A DNA stretch of 64,000 nucleotides from positions 82,602 through 146,601 of the forward strand of contig CAXBOS010000009.1 in assembly GCA_963977415.1 (NCBI GenBank), given 5' to 3'. Position numbers and translations under genes: made by a program. Position 1 is the first letter of the stretch. Every line of letters begins with the position of its first letter. Below are positions 19,096-28,795 of this stretch, piece after piece. The notes beneath the pieces are model-generated. The model worked only from the letters and a program-made list of their open reading frames with translations. It searched no databases and had not been told where the DNA came from. The DNA comes from Croceimicrobium sp963977415 (GTDB lineage Bacteria > Bacteroidota > Bacteroidia > Flavobacteriales > Schleiferiaceae).

Positions 19096-20856
19096 ATGGA
19101 AGCACACGCACATCACAAAGAAACTTTCATCACTAAATACGTATTCACGACCGATCACAAAATGATCGCCAAGCAATTCCTCGTAACCGGTATGATTATG
19201 GGAATTATTGGAGTGGCTATGTCTTTATTGTTCCGTCTTCAACTGGCTTGGCCAGATAAAGAATGGCCCATATTAGAGATGTTATTAGGCAAATGGGGTA
19301 CCGATGGAATCATGGACCCTAATATCTATTTGGCTTTAGTTACTATACATGGTACCATCATGGTATTCTTTGTATTAACTGCAGGCTTAAGTGGTACTTT
19401 CTCCAACTTATTAATTCCCCTACAAATTGGAGCACGTGATATGGCGTCGGGCTTTATCAACATGCTTTCCTATTGGTTCTTTTTTGTTTCTAGTGCTATT
19501 ATGGTCGCTTCACTTTTCGTAGAAAGCGGTCCCGCATCGGCTGGTTGGACAATTTATCCGCCTTTAAGTGCACTTCCGCAGGCCGTACCAGGTTCTGGAA
19601 TGGGTATGACTCTATGGTTAGTTAGTATGTCATTGTTTATTGTTTCTTCCTTATTAGGAGCTCTAAACTATATTGTTACTGTTCTCAACCTAAGAACTAA
19701 AGGAATGAGTATGACACGACTTCCATTAACAATTTGGGCCTTCTTCGTAACAGCGATCTTAGGTGTACTTTCTTTCCCAGTTCTTTTCTCAGCGGCTTTA
19801 CTACTTATTTTTGATAGAAGTTTCGGAACAAGTTTCTACCTATCCGATATAATGGTAGCGGGTGAGGTATTAAGTAATCAGGGTGGTAGTCCTATTTTGT
19901 TCCAACATTTGTTTTGGTTCTTAGGTCATCCAGAAGTATATATTATTCTTTTACCTGCATTGGGTATTAGTTCAGAAGTAATTTCGACCAATGCTCGAAA
20001 ACCAATTTTTGGTTACCGCGCAATGGTAGGGTCTATTTTAGCGATTGCTTTCTTATCGTTCATCGTATGGGGTCACCATATGTTTGTAACCGGTATGAAT
20101 CCATTTCTAGGATCCGTGTTTACTTTTACTACTCTTTTAATTGCTATACCATCTGCCGTAAAGGCCTTTAACTACATTACTACATTGTGGAAAGGTAATT
20201 TACAGATGACGCCAGCAATGCTATTTTCGATTGGTCTAGTTTCTACCTTTATTACGGGTGGTTTAACAGGTTTGATTTTAGGAGATAGTGCTCTTGATAT
20301 TAATGTTCACGATACATATTTCGTGGTAGCCCACTTCCATATTGTAATGGGACTATCGGCTATTTTTGGTTTGTTCGCAGGTGTATATCATTGGTTCCCC
20401 AAGATGTATGGCCGCAGAATGAACAAATCTTTAGGATACGTTCACTTTTGGATTACGTTTATTGCTGCGTACGGTGTGTTCTTCCCAATGCACTTTTTAG
20501 GAATGGCAGGTTTACCTCGTCGTTATTACACTAATACGGCTTTCCCAATGTTTGACGATTTAGCTGATATTAACGTATTAGTAAGTTATTTCGCCATCAT
20601 TGGTGGAATTGCTCAATTGGTATTCTTGTTTAACTTCTTTTACAGCGCATTCCGCGGAAAGAAATCCGAGCAAAACCCTTGGAGAGCGAACTCTTTAGAA
20701 TGGACTACTCCAGTAGAACATATCCATGGAAACTGGCCGGGAGAGATTCCAGAAGTACACCGTTGGCCTTATGATTACAGTAAGCCAGGTGCTGCTGAAG
20801 ATTTTGTTCCTCAGACAGTTCCTATGTCGGAAGAAGAAATTGCCAATGGCCATTAG
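19096..20856 (+). CDS. coxA: Cytochrome c oxidase subunit I
   Basis: A 586-residue heme-copper oxidase catalytic subunit with about twelve helices. It shows the CuB/cross-link motif HPEVYI, the His pair in WGHHMFVTG and the heme ligands in VVAHFHIVMG, so all redox ligands look intact. It ends the act-cox operon, with a terminator 17 bases after the stop. The subunit III and assembly genes are not here but lie at 40.8-45.2 kb. Confidence 0.97.
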   Translation: MEAHAHHKETFITKYVFTTDHKMIAKQFLVTGMIMGIIGVAMSLLFRLQLAWPDKEWPILEMLLGKWGTDGIMDPNIYLALVTIHGTIMVFFVLTAGLSGTFSNLLIPLQIGARDMASGFINMLSYWFFFVSSAIMVASLFVESGPASAGWTIYPPLSALPQAVPGSGMGMTLWLVSMSLFIVSSLLGALNYIVTVLNLRTKGMSMTRLPLTIWAFFVTAILGVLSFPVLFSAALLLIFDRSFGTSFYLSDIMVAGEVLSNQGGSPILFQHLFWFLGHPEVYIILLPALGISSEVISTNARKPIFGYRAMVGSILAIAFLSFIVWGHHMFVTGMNPFLGSVFTFTTLLIAIPSAVKAFNYITTLWKGNLQMTPAMLFSIGLVSTFITGGLTGLILGDSALDINVHDTYFVVAHFHIVMGLSAIFGLFAGVYHWFPKMYGRRMNKSLGYVHFWITFIAAYGVFFPMHFLGMAGLPRRYYTNTAFPMFDDLADINVLVSYFAIIGGIAQLVFLFNFFYSAFRGKKSEQNPWRANSLEWTTPVEHIHGNWPGEIPEVHRWPYDYSKPGAAEDFVPQTVPMSEEEIANGH

Positions 20857-20873
20857 ATTTTAATAATAGTTGA

Positions 20874-20905
20874 AGCCCCTTAGTTAACGCTAAGGGGCTT
20901 TTTTT
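20874..20905 (+). terminator. Intrinsic terminator after coxA
   Basis: Perfect 10-bp stem AGCCCCTTAG / CTAAGGGGCT, 6-base loop, then seven T. It overlaps the longest ruvB open frame and so argues against that start. Confidence 0.93.
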
Positions 20906-20956
20906 GATGGTATTATTTTATCGGACGATTGCTAATTTTCCGTTTTCAATTTCTCT

Positions 20957-20964
20957 TACCTTTG
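20957..20964 (+). promoter_or_regulatory. -7 element for ruvB-queG
   Basis: TACCTTTG matches TAnnTTTG 14 bases before the chosen ruvB ATG, implying a very short leader. Confidence 0.5.
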
Positions 20965-20978
20965 CTCAAAATGCATGC

Positions 20979-22004
20979 ATGGCCCAATATTTAGATGAAG
21001 AAGAGGAGTCTTATTCTAAGGAGCAGGATCTAGACCAAAAACTTAGGCCATTATCCTTTGATGACTTTGCGGGACAAGATAAAATACTAGAAAATCTACG
21101 GATATTCGTGGCGGCAGCAAACCAGCGAGGCGAGGCCCTAGATCATGTTTTATTGCATGGACCTCCAGGATTGGGGAAAACTACCCTGGCCAATATTATT
21201 GCTAATGAGTTACATGCTGGTTTAAAGTTAAGTTCTGGGCCGGTAATCGATAAGCCTGGCGAATTGGCGGGCTTGTTAACTAATTTAGAAGAAGGCGATG
21301 TTTTATTTATTGATGAGATTCACCGCTTAAGTCCCGTGGTGGAGGAATACCTCTATTCGGCCATGGAAGATTACCGTATCGACATTATGATTGATAGTGG
21401 TCCTGCGGCCAGAAGCGTACAAATTAACCTCAATCGTTTTACTTTAATTGGCGCGACTACTCGCTCAGGATTGTTAACTTCTCCGCTTAGAGCGCGTTTT
21501 GGTATTAACAGTAGATTGCAGTATTATACAGTGGAGCTTTTATCGAATATCGTGGAGCGTTCTGCCCATATATTAGATGTTCCCATTGAAGCGAATGCGG
21601 CGGTAGAAATTGCACGCAGAAGCAGAGGAACACCGCGTATTGCCAACGCTCTCTTACGAAGAATGCGCGATTTTGCTCAGATAAAAGGTAAGGGAACCAT
21701 CACCCTGGAAATTGCCAACTTTGGTTTGGAGGCACTGCATGTAGATACTTATGGTTTAGATGAAATGGACCATAAAATCTTAATTTGTCTTATCGATAAG
21801 TTTAAAGGAGGCCCAGTGGGCTTAAATACCATTGCAACCGCGGTAGGAGAACAGGCAGGGACCATAGAAGAAGTATATGAACCCTATTTAATTCAGCAAG
21901 GTTTCATGGCGCGCACACAGCGAGGACGGATTGTTACAGATCTAGCATACGCCCATTTAAATAAGCGCGATCCTCGTATTCAAAACGGTCTCTTTGATAT
22001 CTAA
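20979..22004 (+). CDS. ruvB: Holliday junction branch-migration helicase RuvB
   Basis: A 341-residue AAA+ motor that drives RuvA-bound Holliday junctions. It has Walker A GPPGLGKTTLA, Walker B DEIHRL, sensor GATTRSGLL, the arginine-finger region and a C-terminal winged helix. The open frame extends back to 20904, but that part overlaps the coxA terminator and the promoter; the ATG at 20979 (MAQYLDEEEE) gives the normal family length. queG overlaps its end by 11 bases. ruvA lies separately at 29.6 kb. Confidence 0.95.
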   Translation: MAQYLDEEEESYSKEQDLDQKLRPLSFDDFAGQDKILENLRIFVAAANQRGEALDHVLLHGPPGLGKTTLANIIANELHAGLKLSSGPVIDKPGELAGLLTNLEEGDVLFIDEIHRLSPVVEEYLYSAMEDYRIDIMIDSGPAARSVQINLNRFTLIGATTRSGLLTSPLRARFGINSRLQYYTVELLSNIVERSAHILDVPIEANAAVEIARRSRGTPRIANALLRRMRDFAQIKGKGTITLEIANFGLEALHVDTYGLDEMDHKILICLIDKFKGGPVGLNTIATAVGEQAGTIEEVYEPYLIQQGFMARTQRGRIVTDLAYAHLNKRDPRIQNGLFDI

Positions 22005-22923
22005 GGAGGACTATAAGGAAGCCATCTCTGCGGAAGCAATGCGCTTAGGCTTTATGGCCTGTGGATTTTCCAAGGCGCGTTTTTTGGAAGAGGAGGCACC
22101 GCGATTGGAGGAATGGTTATCGCGTAATTATCAAGGAGAAATGGCCTGGATGGCCAATCATTTCGATAAGAGATTGGACCCGAGAAAATTGGTTCCTGGG
22201 GCAAAAACGGTGATAAGCTTACTTTTTAATTATTTCCCTGCTCAAGAGCAATCTTCGCCTGAGGCGCCCAAGATTGCTAAGTATGCCTATGGGGAGGATT
22301 ATCACTACATTTTAAAAGACAAATTACATTCCTTGCTGAGTTTTATTCGGGAAAATATCGGAGAAGTGGATGGTCGTGCTTTTGTAGATTCCGCTCCCGT
22401 AATGGATAGGGTGTGGGCCAAAGAGGCCGGTTTGGGTTGGCTGGGTAAGAACACTTTGCTACTGAACAAAAAGTCGGGATCTTTTTTCTTTATCGCCGAG
22501 CTAATTCTGGACTTAGAGCTGGCACCTAATCCGCTTACTAAATTTGATCACTGTGGCACCTGCACACGTTGTATTGATGCTTGTCCTACCGACGCATTAG
22601 TGGATGCTAACCTTTTGGATGCTTCTAAATGCATTAGCTATTTAACAATTGAGTTAAAGAATGAAATCCCGACGGAGTTTAAAGGTCAGATGGAAAATTG
22701 GGCCTTTGGTTGCGATATCTGTCAGGATGTATGCCCATGGAACAGGTTTTCCAAAGCGCATCAGGAGGAGCGTTTAAATCCCCACGAGGAACTCTTAGAT
22801 ATGAAGCCTGAGGACTGGAATGAAATTACTGAAGAAGTATTTCGAAAAGTATTTAAGAAGTCGGCTGTGAAGCGCACTAAGTTTTTGGGCTTAAAACGGA
22901 ATCTAGATTTTCTTAAAACCTGA
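21994..22923 (+). CDS. queG: Epoxyqueuosine reductase QueG
   Basis: A 309-residue cobalamin- and iron-sulfur-dependent enzyme that reduces epoxyqueuosine to queuosine in tRNA. The C-terminal part carries two [4Fe-4S] motifs, CGTCTRCIDACP and CDICQDVCPW. The N-terminal half has AKEAGLGWLGKNTLL. The only start that keeps the family N-terminus is the TTG at 21994, inside ruvB; the first in-frame ATG (22039) would remove the first 15 residues. A purine-rich GGAGG lies just after the TTG, so initiation is unclear. queD, an earlier enzyme of the same pathway, is at 62 kb. Confidence 0.92.
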   Translation: MISKEDYKEAISAEAMRLGFMACGFSKARFLEEEAPRLEEWLSRNYQGEMAWMANHFDKRLDPRKLVPGAKTVISLLFNYFPAQEQSSPEAPKIAKYAYGEDYHYILKDKLHSLLSFIRENIGEVDGRAFVDSAPVMDRVWAKEAGLGWLGKNTLLLNKKSGSFFFIAELILDLELAPNPLTKFDHCGTCTRCIDACPTDALVDANLLDASKCISYLTIELKNEIPTEFKGQMENWAFGCDICQDVCPWNRFSKAHQEERLNPHEELLDMKPEDWNEITEEVFRKVFKKSAVKRTKFLGLKRNLDFLKT

Positions 22924-23212
22924 GTTTGACCGAAAGTTTTCGCCTCAGATTTTCAATAAAAGGAAAAGACTATATGGATGGTGCAGCTGCAGCGGGCTTC
23001 GGTAAATGAGCTAGATGTAGAGGATTTTGCATTTACAGGAAAAAACTTGTAAGCCACTTTTAAAAAGCGTTTTTTGGCGCCTTAGCCGTTTACAATTGCC
23101 CTCTATTACTTCACCGCTTGTGCCTAAAACCCACTATTTATAGGAGATCTGAGGCCTAATTTCACATCGAACTCAGTTTTTAATAAGGCAATCGTACCAG
23201 CGCATCTATGGA
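22924..23212. other. Gene-free interval after queG
   Basis: No reading frame worth calling. Bases 22942-22962 form a perfect 21-base match with 56497-56517, another intergenic site; the rest looks like decayed sequence with no recognised origin. Confidence 0.5.
22942..22962 (+). repeat. Dispersed 21-base repeat, copy 1
   Basis: Identical over 21 bases to 56497-56517. The core reads GCCTCAGATTTTC...ATAAAAG. It lies 19 bases after the queG stop. Confidence 0.75.
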
Positions 23213-23249
23213 AATAAAAACCACCTAATGCTGAGGCAAGAGGTGGCTT
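23213..23249 (-). terminator. Terminator for the TlpA-DUF6029-Omp28 operon
   Basis: On the minus strand AGCCACCT pairs with AGGTGGTT across a 14-base loop, followed by TTTATTT. It lies 27 bases past the Omp28-like gene. Confidence 0.65.
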
Positions 23250-23275
23250 AGTATTGTTTTAGATTGAACTTCGAT

Positions 23276-24109
23276 TTAGATTTCTATGGAGGTAGCTTGA
23301 AGGATTTCGTAACTGTCTCCATCGTAAATAAAGGCAATAACCTCACAGTTTTCTTTCACTGCATCTACAGGAAGTACAATGCTTTCATTAAAAGTGTTTG
23401 AACCGCTACTTAGGTCGATAGTGGTGCCATAAGTACCAGTAAAAGAGCCGCGGAATACGTGATTGTGAACATAAGCTGTATCTACAGATTTGTCTGGCAT
23501 AGTTTGCGGGGAAACGATATTGTTCTCAGCAAGATAAAGGCAAATCTTCACGTTAGTAGCACTGAAAGTTAAAAGCGTAGCTACCGATCCACTAACATTT
23601 AAAGTAGAGTTGGCAGCATTAAAGCTTTCTTCTTTAAGACTGATTGTAGCTACCGGATCTCTTAAAATTTCTTGGGAAATAGTTGAACCCCAGTCGCCTT
23701 CGCTTTTAATAATGTCTGAGTTTAAATAGTCGATGCGGTTTACAAAACCCACGGGTACACCAAAGAGATTAAAGAAATTGAATAGCTCGGTCCCTTCTGG
23801 GGTATTAAAGGCTTTCGGGTGTTTGTCGTCTACTTGGGCCAAGTTGCCCGCGTGAATGCCTAATAGGATCAGACGGTCTTTGCCATAAATGCTTTGTAAC
23901 TCTTTCGCTTTCGCATTGGCAGCCGGACAGTTATTGCACTTTACCCCGGTAAACTCTTCGAGTAAGATTACATGAAGCGAATCTTGACCACCGCCAATGG
24001 GGCCACCGCCACCACCTTCGCGTTGAATTAAGTAATCTCCTTCTTCAATTTTGTCGCAGGCTCCTAAGAATAAGGCGAGAACAGCGAGACTAAGAAATAT
24101 CTTTTTCAT
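23276..24109 (-). CDS. Omp28-like outer membrane lipoprotein with a thioredoxin-type CxxC
   Basis: The ATG at 24109 gives 277 residues with a lipoprotein signal (FLGAC). The mature N-terminal part begins HVILLEEFTGVKCNNCPAAN, a thioredoxin-like segment with a CNNC pair, then a DRLILLGIHAG strand. The rest is beta-rich. This is the Omp28-related family; its substrate is not established. It starts 2 bases after the DUF6029-like gene and so belongs to that operon with the TlpA-like thioredoxin. The longer frame to 24184 overlaps that upstream gene and lacks a signal peptide. Confidence 0.82.
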   Translation of the reverse strand: MKKIFLSLAVLALFLGACDKIEEGDYLIQREGGGGGPIGGGQDSLHVILLEEFTGVKCNNCPAANAKAKELQSIYGKDRLILLGIHAGNLAQVDDKHPKAFNTPEGTELFNFFNLFGVPVGFVNRIDYLNSDIIKSEGDWGSTISQEILRDPVATISLKEESFNAANSTLNVSGSVATLLTFSATNVKICLYLAENNIVSPQTMPDKSVDTAYVHNHVFRGSFTGTYGTTIDLSSGSNTFNESIVLPVDAVKENCEVIAFIYDGDSYEILQATSIEI

Positions 24110-24111
24110 AA

Positions 24112-25794
24112 TTAAAAGTTTGTCGTTATCATCATAGAGAAGCCATTCGAAGCTGGAACAACGCGGCAAATACCACCTACGCAAAATACTCCTTCTTGTT
24201 GACGTCCGTAGTTAAACTGAAACTTGGTAGTACCGCGTGTATAACCCATTGATACCAAGGGATAGTGTACTCTTAAATCGGGATCAGGATGGCCATAATT
24301 ATAGGCATCTTGAACGGCGAAGAACCACTGCGGCGCAATACTATACTCTAGTAAAAGTAGGGCCCAACTGCCTCGATCCTGATCGGTAAGCATAAGTTGA
24401 GCTTCCGAACGCAAAGAATGCTTGGGCTTAATTTTCCAAAGTATTTCTGCTACCATAGCATTAACGTAAACTATTTCCAATGTGTTGGGGTCCGAAACCA
24501 AATCATCCACTACACCATCAAGCAGTGCGCTACGGTTATAAATGAAATTATAGTAGCTAAAGGTTCCTTTTAGACTCTTATTAATTTTAGTTTTCACCTC
24601 TACGTTAAAATCTTGCGAGTATTGGATGTCTCCAAATCCAGCCCAGTCCTCATAGCCATCAGTTCCAGAAATTGTAGGTACAGAATCAAAACCGGGACGA
24701 GTAATAAAGCTTTTATCTAGCGCATAGCTATTACTAAAGTTCAGGTTTACTAAAGTTCCCTACTTGCCGCCAACTAAAGTTCCTTTGTCAAATTTATAAG
24801 CTATTTCGGCCTGCATTCCGGTTTCGCCATTAGCTTGAACATTGTAGCTATATAATGCGGGCAGCGCGTAAGTGTGTAACTCGGCTAGTGGGGGTTGGTA
24901 ATTAATTAGCAGTTCGGTAAAGTTGGCCACTCTTTCTGAGCGAAACAGAAAGTTATCGTAGTATTTGTATCCGAAGATAATTCCTAAATTTCCTTTAGAG
25001 TAAGAGCCATTGGCATAGATGGCGTGACCAGGCTTAAATATAAAGCGGTTACTACTATTTGGGTCTTGTGATTTATAGGCGTATTCACCAAAAATATTAA
25101 AGTTTCCGCTGATGAAATTCGCACGCAAAGAGGCAGCAGCAACGTTTTCCGGCAAGTTGTAAATAGGGTCGGTTGATTCTTCAAAACGGCTAACGGCACC
25201 AGCCCCAACAATAAGATTGGTGCGACTACTGTTGCCGTTGAATTCGTTAAGATTAAACTCTAAATCACCACCTCGTACAATACCATCACTTGTTTCAAAG
25301 TAAATTCTTTGCCTTCCAACTAAGGCTTTCGCTTTTATGCCTGGTCTAATCTCATAGATTAAGCGTAAACCATCCATCGCATTATCTAGCCCTAGGCCAC
25401 GTTCTTCATAGGTGCGGAAAATTAAACCGCTACCAAACTGCTCATAATAATTACCAACGGTTAAGTCTAAGCCTTCATGTTTATATCGTATGAAGCGATA
25501 GGGAATACCTTCTCCTTTAAATCCTTCGGGTAAACCGATAAGATTATTTTGGTAATTTTCATAGCGCAAGCCCGCCATGAAATCACCTTTAGAGTAGGTG
25601 AGATTTAGAAAACCCGCAGCTAATAGTCTTTCATCAGGAAAGGCCGTGCCGTTAGGGTCAATGATGGTATCGCGTAAGTAATACTGCGCATTAGTTTGAA
25701 AATTCCCGTGAATTTGTCCGTAATCTTTCTCTGCTTCCTGAGCAAAGGAGAATACACTTACAAAAGTAAAAGCGAGGAATAGTAGTTTTTTCAT
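24112..25794 (-). pseudogene. DUF6029-like outer membrane protein interrupted by an in-frame TAG
   Basis: One continuous frame of about 560 codons with a signal peptide (MKKLLFLAFTF...SFAQ) and a beta-rich outer membrane body (GNFQTNAQYYLRD, LRYENYQNNLIG), ending MMITTNF. Codon 345 from the chosen ATG, at 24762-24760, is TAG. Translating through it gives LVGGK-stop-GTLVNLNFSNSY and the frame stays open to the natural end, so a single base change from a Tyr codon explains it. The family call rests on sequence style. Either a recent pseudogene, a tolerated readthrough, or a sequence error. It lies between the TlpA-like and Omp28-like genes. Confidence 0.78.
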
Positions 25795-25819
25795 AGAGCT
25801 TACTTGAGAGGGGCTAAAT

Positions 25820-26332
25820 TTATTCGCTGATTTCTTCACCGCGATTTAATTTCTCAATTAGCTCATAAAGGTGATCTTCATCGCCTGTCATATAACCATT
25901 ATGCTGCCAAACAATTTCCCCACTACCATCTACTAAAAAGGTATGCGGAATATTATTTACGTTTAAGGCTCTTTTTAGTTCCTGATTTTCATCTAAGTAA
26001 ACTTCATAGTCCCAACCTTGGCTGGTGATAAAAGGCTTTACTCTTGCTGAGTTTCTTGAGTCATCTACCGATACCGCGATAAGTTTAACTCCTGATTCTT
26101 CCTGCCAATCAACATATTGATCATTTATCGCATTAAGTTCTAAAACGCATGGCTTACACCAGGTGGCCCAGAAGCTTATGATCATTGGCTTTCCGTCATT
26201 TTCGAGAAGATTGGCATCAATCATATTGCCACTTAGGTCTTTAAGCTGAATATTGGGGATTTTATCTTGTGCAATAGCAGAAAAAGAAAGACTTAGAAGT
26301 AGCAACAGAGTTTTTAAAAGCTTGGTGTTCAT
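25820..26332 (-). CDS. TlpA-family thioredoxin-like protein
   Basis: A 170-residue exported thioredoxin-fold protein. The signal peptide (LLLLLSLSFSAIAQ) precedes a thioredoxin domain with SFWATWCKPCVLE, the typical WCxxC active site, the cis-Pro segment NNIPHTFLVD and a C-terminal helix. Proteins of this family act as disulfide reductases in the periplasm. It is first in a minus-strand operon with the DUF6029-like and Omp28-like genes, which suggests that the three act together on envelope thiols. Confidence 0.9.
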   Translation of the reverse strand: MNTKLLKTLLLLLSLSFSAIAQDKIPNIQLKDLSGNMIDANLLENDGKPMIISFWATWCKPCVLELNAINDQYVDWQEESGVKLIAVSVDDSRNSARVKPFITSQGWDYEVYLDENQELKRALNVNNIPHTFLVDGSGEIVWQHNGYMTGDEDHLYELIEKLNRGEEISE

Positions 26333-26680
26333 TTTAACTAGGAATAATTTGTTTCAAAAGCAAATTAAGTATTTTCTGCGCACTTGCCACTCATCATTGC
26401 TCTTTAAAAGCTTAAAGTGATGCATCCTTTTGGTGGAATTGAAACTTCTCGAGCTTATTGGATCGCCTTCTTTCTTGGAAATCGGATTTTTTTTCGGGCG
26501 CTTTGAAACTCGAGAAGCCTTTACGAACCGCCTTCTGCCTAAAGAAGTCGGACTTTTTTCGAGCTCTGTCGTTAACCTTTATTTAGTTCTAATTTCACAT
26601 CACCTTAAATAGGAGGAAAAAAATTTTGATTATAGAGCATTTTATATACTTATACTCGAAGAACAATTAGATTAAAAATT
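26333..26680. other. Divergent intergenic region with a degenerate tandem repeat
   Basis: Separates the TlpA-like gene (minus) from the Omp28/type IX gene (plus). It holds a two-copy repeat at 26441-26572 described separately. I found no exact TAnnTTTG for either gene. A 60-codon frame at 26430 runs through the repeat and is not credible. Confidence 0.6.
26441..26572 (+). repeat. Two diverged tandem copies of a unit of about 65 bases
   Basis: The landmarks GAAACT (26441, 26505), CGCCTTCT (26464, 26529) and TCGGA followed by a T run (about 26482, 26548) recur in the same order at 64-66 base spacing. In addition CTTCTCGAG (26445) is inverted as CTCGAGAAG (26509). Confidence 0.65.
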
Positions 26681-28710
26681 ATGAAGAAAAGTTTGCTAAC
26701 CTTAGGGCTAGGTGTCTTAGCAAGCAGCAGCTTATTTGCTCAGTTACCCGTGAGTACTACTGCAGAGAATAAGAACGTAGTTCTTGAAGAATTTACTGGT
26801 ATTTACTGTACTTTCTGTCCTGATGGGCACTTAAGAGCAACAAATTTAAGAGCTGCAAACCCTGGTGATGTTGTATTAATTAACATCCACGCAGGTTCAT
26901 TTGCTGCTCCAGGTGGAAGTGACCCTGATTTCAGAACCACTTTTGGTACTGCAATTAACAATCAAGCAGGTGTTACTGGTTATCCAGCAGGTACCATTAA
27001 CCGTCGTTTTTTCTCAGCTTACAGCCAGTCAGGTACTGGAACGGCAATGGGTCGTGGAGATTGGACTGCTGCTGCAGGAACTATTCTTGCTGAGTCATCT
27101 TATGTGAATGTTGCCTTAGAAGGTGAATTGATTTAAGTACCAATACACTTACTGTTGACGTCGAATTGTATTTCACCGGTAGTAATGCACCTGCAAGTGG
27201 CGTGAATTTAAACGTTGCTTTATTGCAAAACAATATCGCTGGTCCTCAAACTGGTGGTAGTTCAAACCCAAGTCAAATGTTACCTGACGGACAATACAAT
27301 CACCAACACATGTTACGCGATATGCTAACTGGTCAGTGGGGTGAAGTTATCACTACTACCACTTCTGGTACAACAGTTACTCGTCAGTATACTTTCCCAA
27401 TTCCAGCTGCTATTAATGGTATTCCCGTTTCTGTTGGAGATTTGGAAATTGCTGCTTTTGTAGCTGAAGGTCAAGTGGAAGTTATTTCTGGTGCAATGGG
27501 TCCTATTACTTATACTGCTCCAGCTGGTTCAATTGTAGCTGATTTAGCGGCTGCGGCTGGTGCTTCAGGTGCTGCAAGCTATTGCGATCCTAATGTCACT
27601 CCAGAAATTACAGTAACAAACAATGGTAGTGTTGCGGTAAGTAACTTTGATGTTTCTTACAGTTTAAATGGTGGTACTCCAGTTTCTCAAAACGTAAGCG
27701 CTTCTTTAGGCGCTGGTGCTTCGACTACAATTACCTTCCCAGGTGCTACTTTAGCAGCAGGCGAAAATGTAATTGCTTACGAAGTTTCTACAGCTAATAA
27801 CCCGAATTTATATGACTTATCTAGCGCCAATAACATTGCAGCTAGTGGCGTTTTAATTCAGGTTCCCAACACTCCTTTTGCAACTTCGCATTATGAAGAT
27901 TTCGAGTCTTACGCATTAGGTGGTAGAGCGTTCAGCAATAGTTTGACTATTAACCCTGATGGAGCAAGATTTTTCGTAGTTGATCAAGGGGTAAACTCTT
28001 CAATCAATTTTAATCTTGGTGGTTACGGTAATTCAGCGAAAAGTTTACGTTGGAACTTCTACAGCATTGCTGCAGGAATCGAGTCTAGCTTACTTTACGA
28101 AAAATTAGATCTTACTGGAACTTATGATAACCGTATTGTATTTGATTATGCTCACTCGCAGTATCAAAGTTCTGCAGATCAGTTGGAAGTGAAAGTTTCT
28201 GATGATTGCGGTGCTACTTGGTCTACTGTATTCTCTAAATCAGGTGCTGCTTTAGCAACTGGTCCGGCTCAGCAAGGTAACTGGTATCCAACCTCTAGTG
28301 ATTGGGTTACTGAATCAATTGATTTGTCAGCTTATAACGGAACAGGCGAATTATTAGTTCAGTTTACGGGCTTATCAGATTTTGGTAACAACCTTTATAT
28401 CGATAACATCCAATTCCAAAACAACACTTATGTTGGTTTAGAGGAAGAAGCTTTAAGTCAAGCTTTCGATTTCTATCCTAACCCTGCAAGTGATAATTTC
28501 ACTTTAGATTTTGATTTAGCGGCTTCTGCAACTGTAAGCGCTACTATCATTGATGTAACTGGAAGAGAAGTTTTAGTAATCGCTCAAGACGAAGTTCTTA
28601 AAGGTGCTAAAAGCTTAACTACTTCTGTTGCTAACCTAGAAGCTGGTGCGTATATCGTACAAGTTGAAATTAATGGTGAAGTTTCTCAAGAGAAGCTTAT
28701 CATTAAGTAG
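26681..28710 (+). pseudogene. Omp28-like protein with type IX sorting domain, frameshifted
   Basis: Frame 1 (26681-27136) encodes a signal peptide (LASSSLFAQ) and an Omp28/thioredoxin-like segment VLEEFTGIYCTFCPDGH. Frame 2 is open from 27127 to 28710 and continues the same protein (DLSTNTLTVDVELYFTG), with a jelly-roll-like region and a type A sorting domain beginning FDFYPNPASDNFTLDF and ending EKLIIK. The shift must fall within about 27124-27135; adding one base restores a protein of about 676 residues. A start inside frame 2 would give a product without a signal peptide, so the gene is broken or misread here. Confidence 0.85.
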
Positions 28711-28730
28711 GATTAACATACTTTAAAAAG

Positions 28731-28773
28731 TCAGGAAGAAGCATTTTTGCCTCTTCCTGATTTTCTATTTTTA
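28731..28773 (+). terminator. Terminator after the Omp28/type IX gene
   Basis: Perfect 9-bp stem TCAGGAAGA / TCTTCCTGA with a 12-base loop, followed by TTTTCTATTTTT. Confidence 0.8.
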
Positions 28774-28795
28774 ACCTTAGTATTAATATAGCCTC

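Noticed and set aside
20904..20978. Longer ruvB start
   Set aside because: It overlaps the coxA terminator and the -7 element, and makes the protein longer than the family norm.
23156..26601. 13-base match CTAATTTCACATC at 23156 and 26589
   Set aside because: Matches of 13 bases are expected by chance many times in 64 kb of AT-rich DNA.
26430..26612. 60-codon plus-strand frame between the redox genes
   Set aside because: It runs through the tandem repeat and has no family features.
27166..28710. Separate 514-codon gene starting at a TTG
   Set aside because: It lacks a signal peptide although it carries a type IX sorting domain, and its frame continues the upstream gene.
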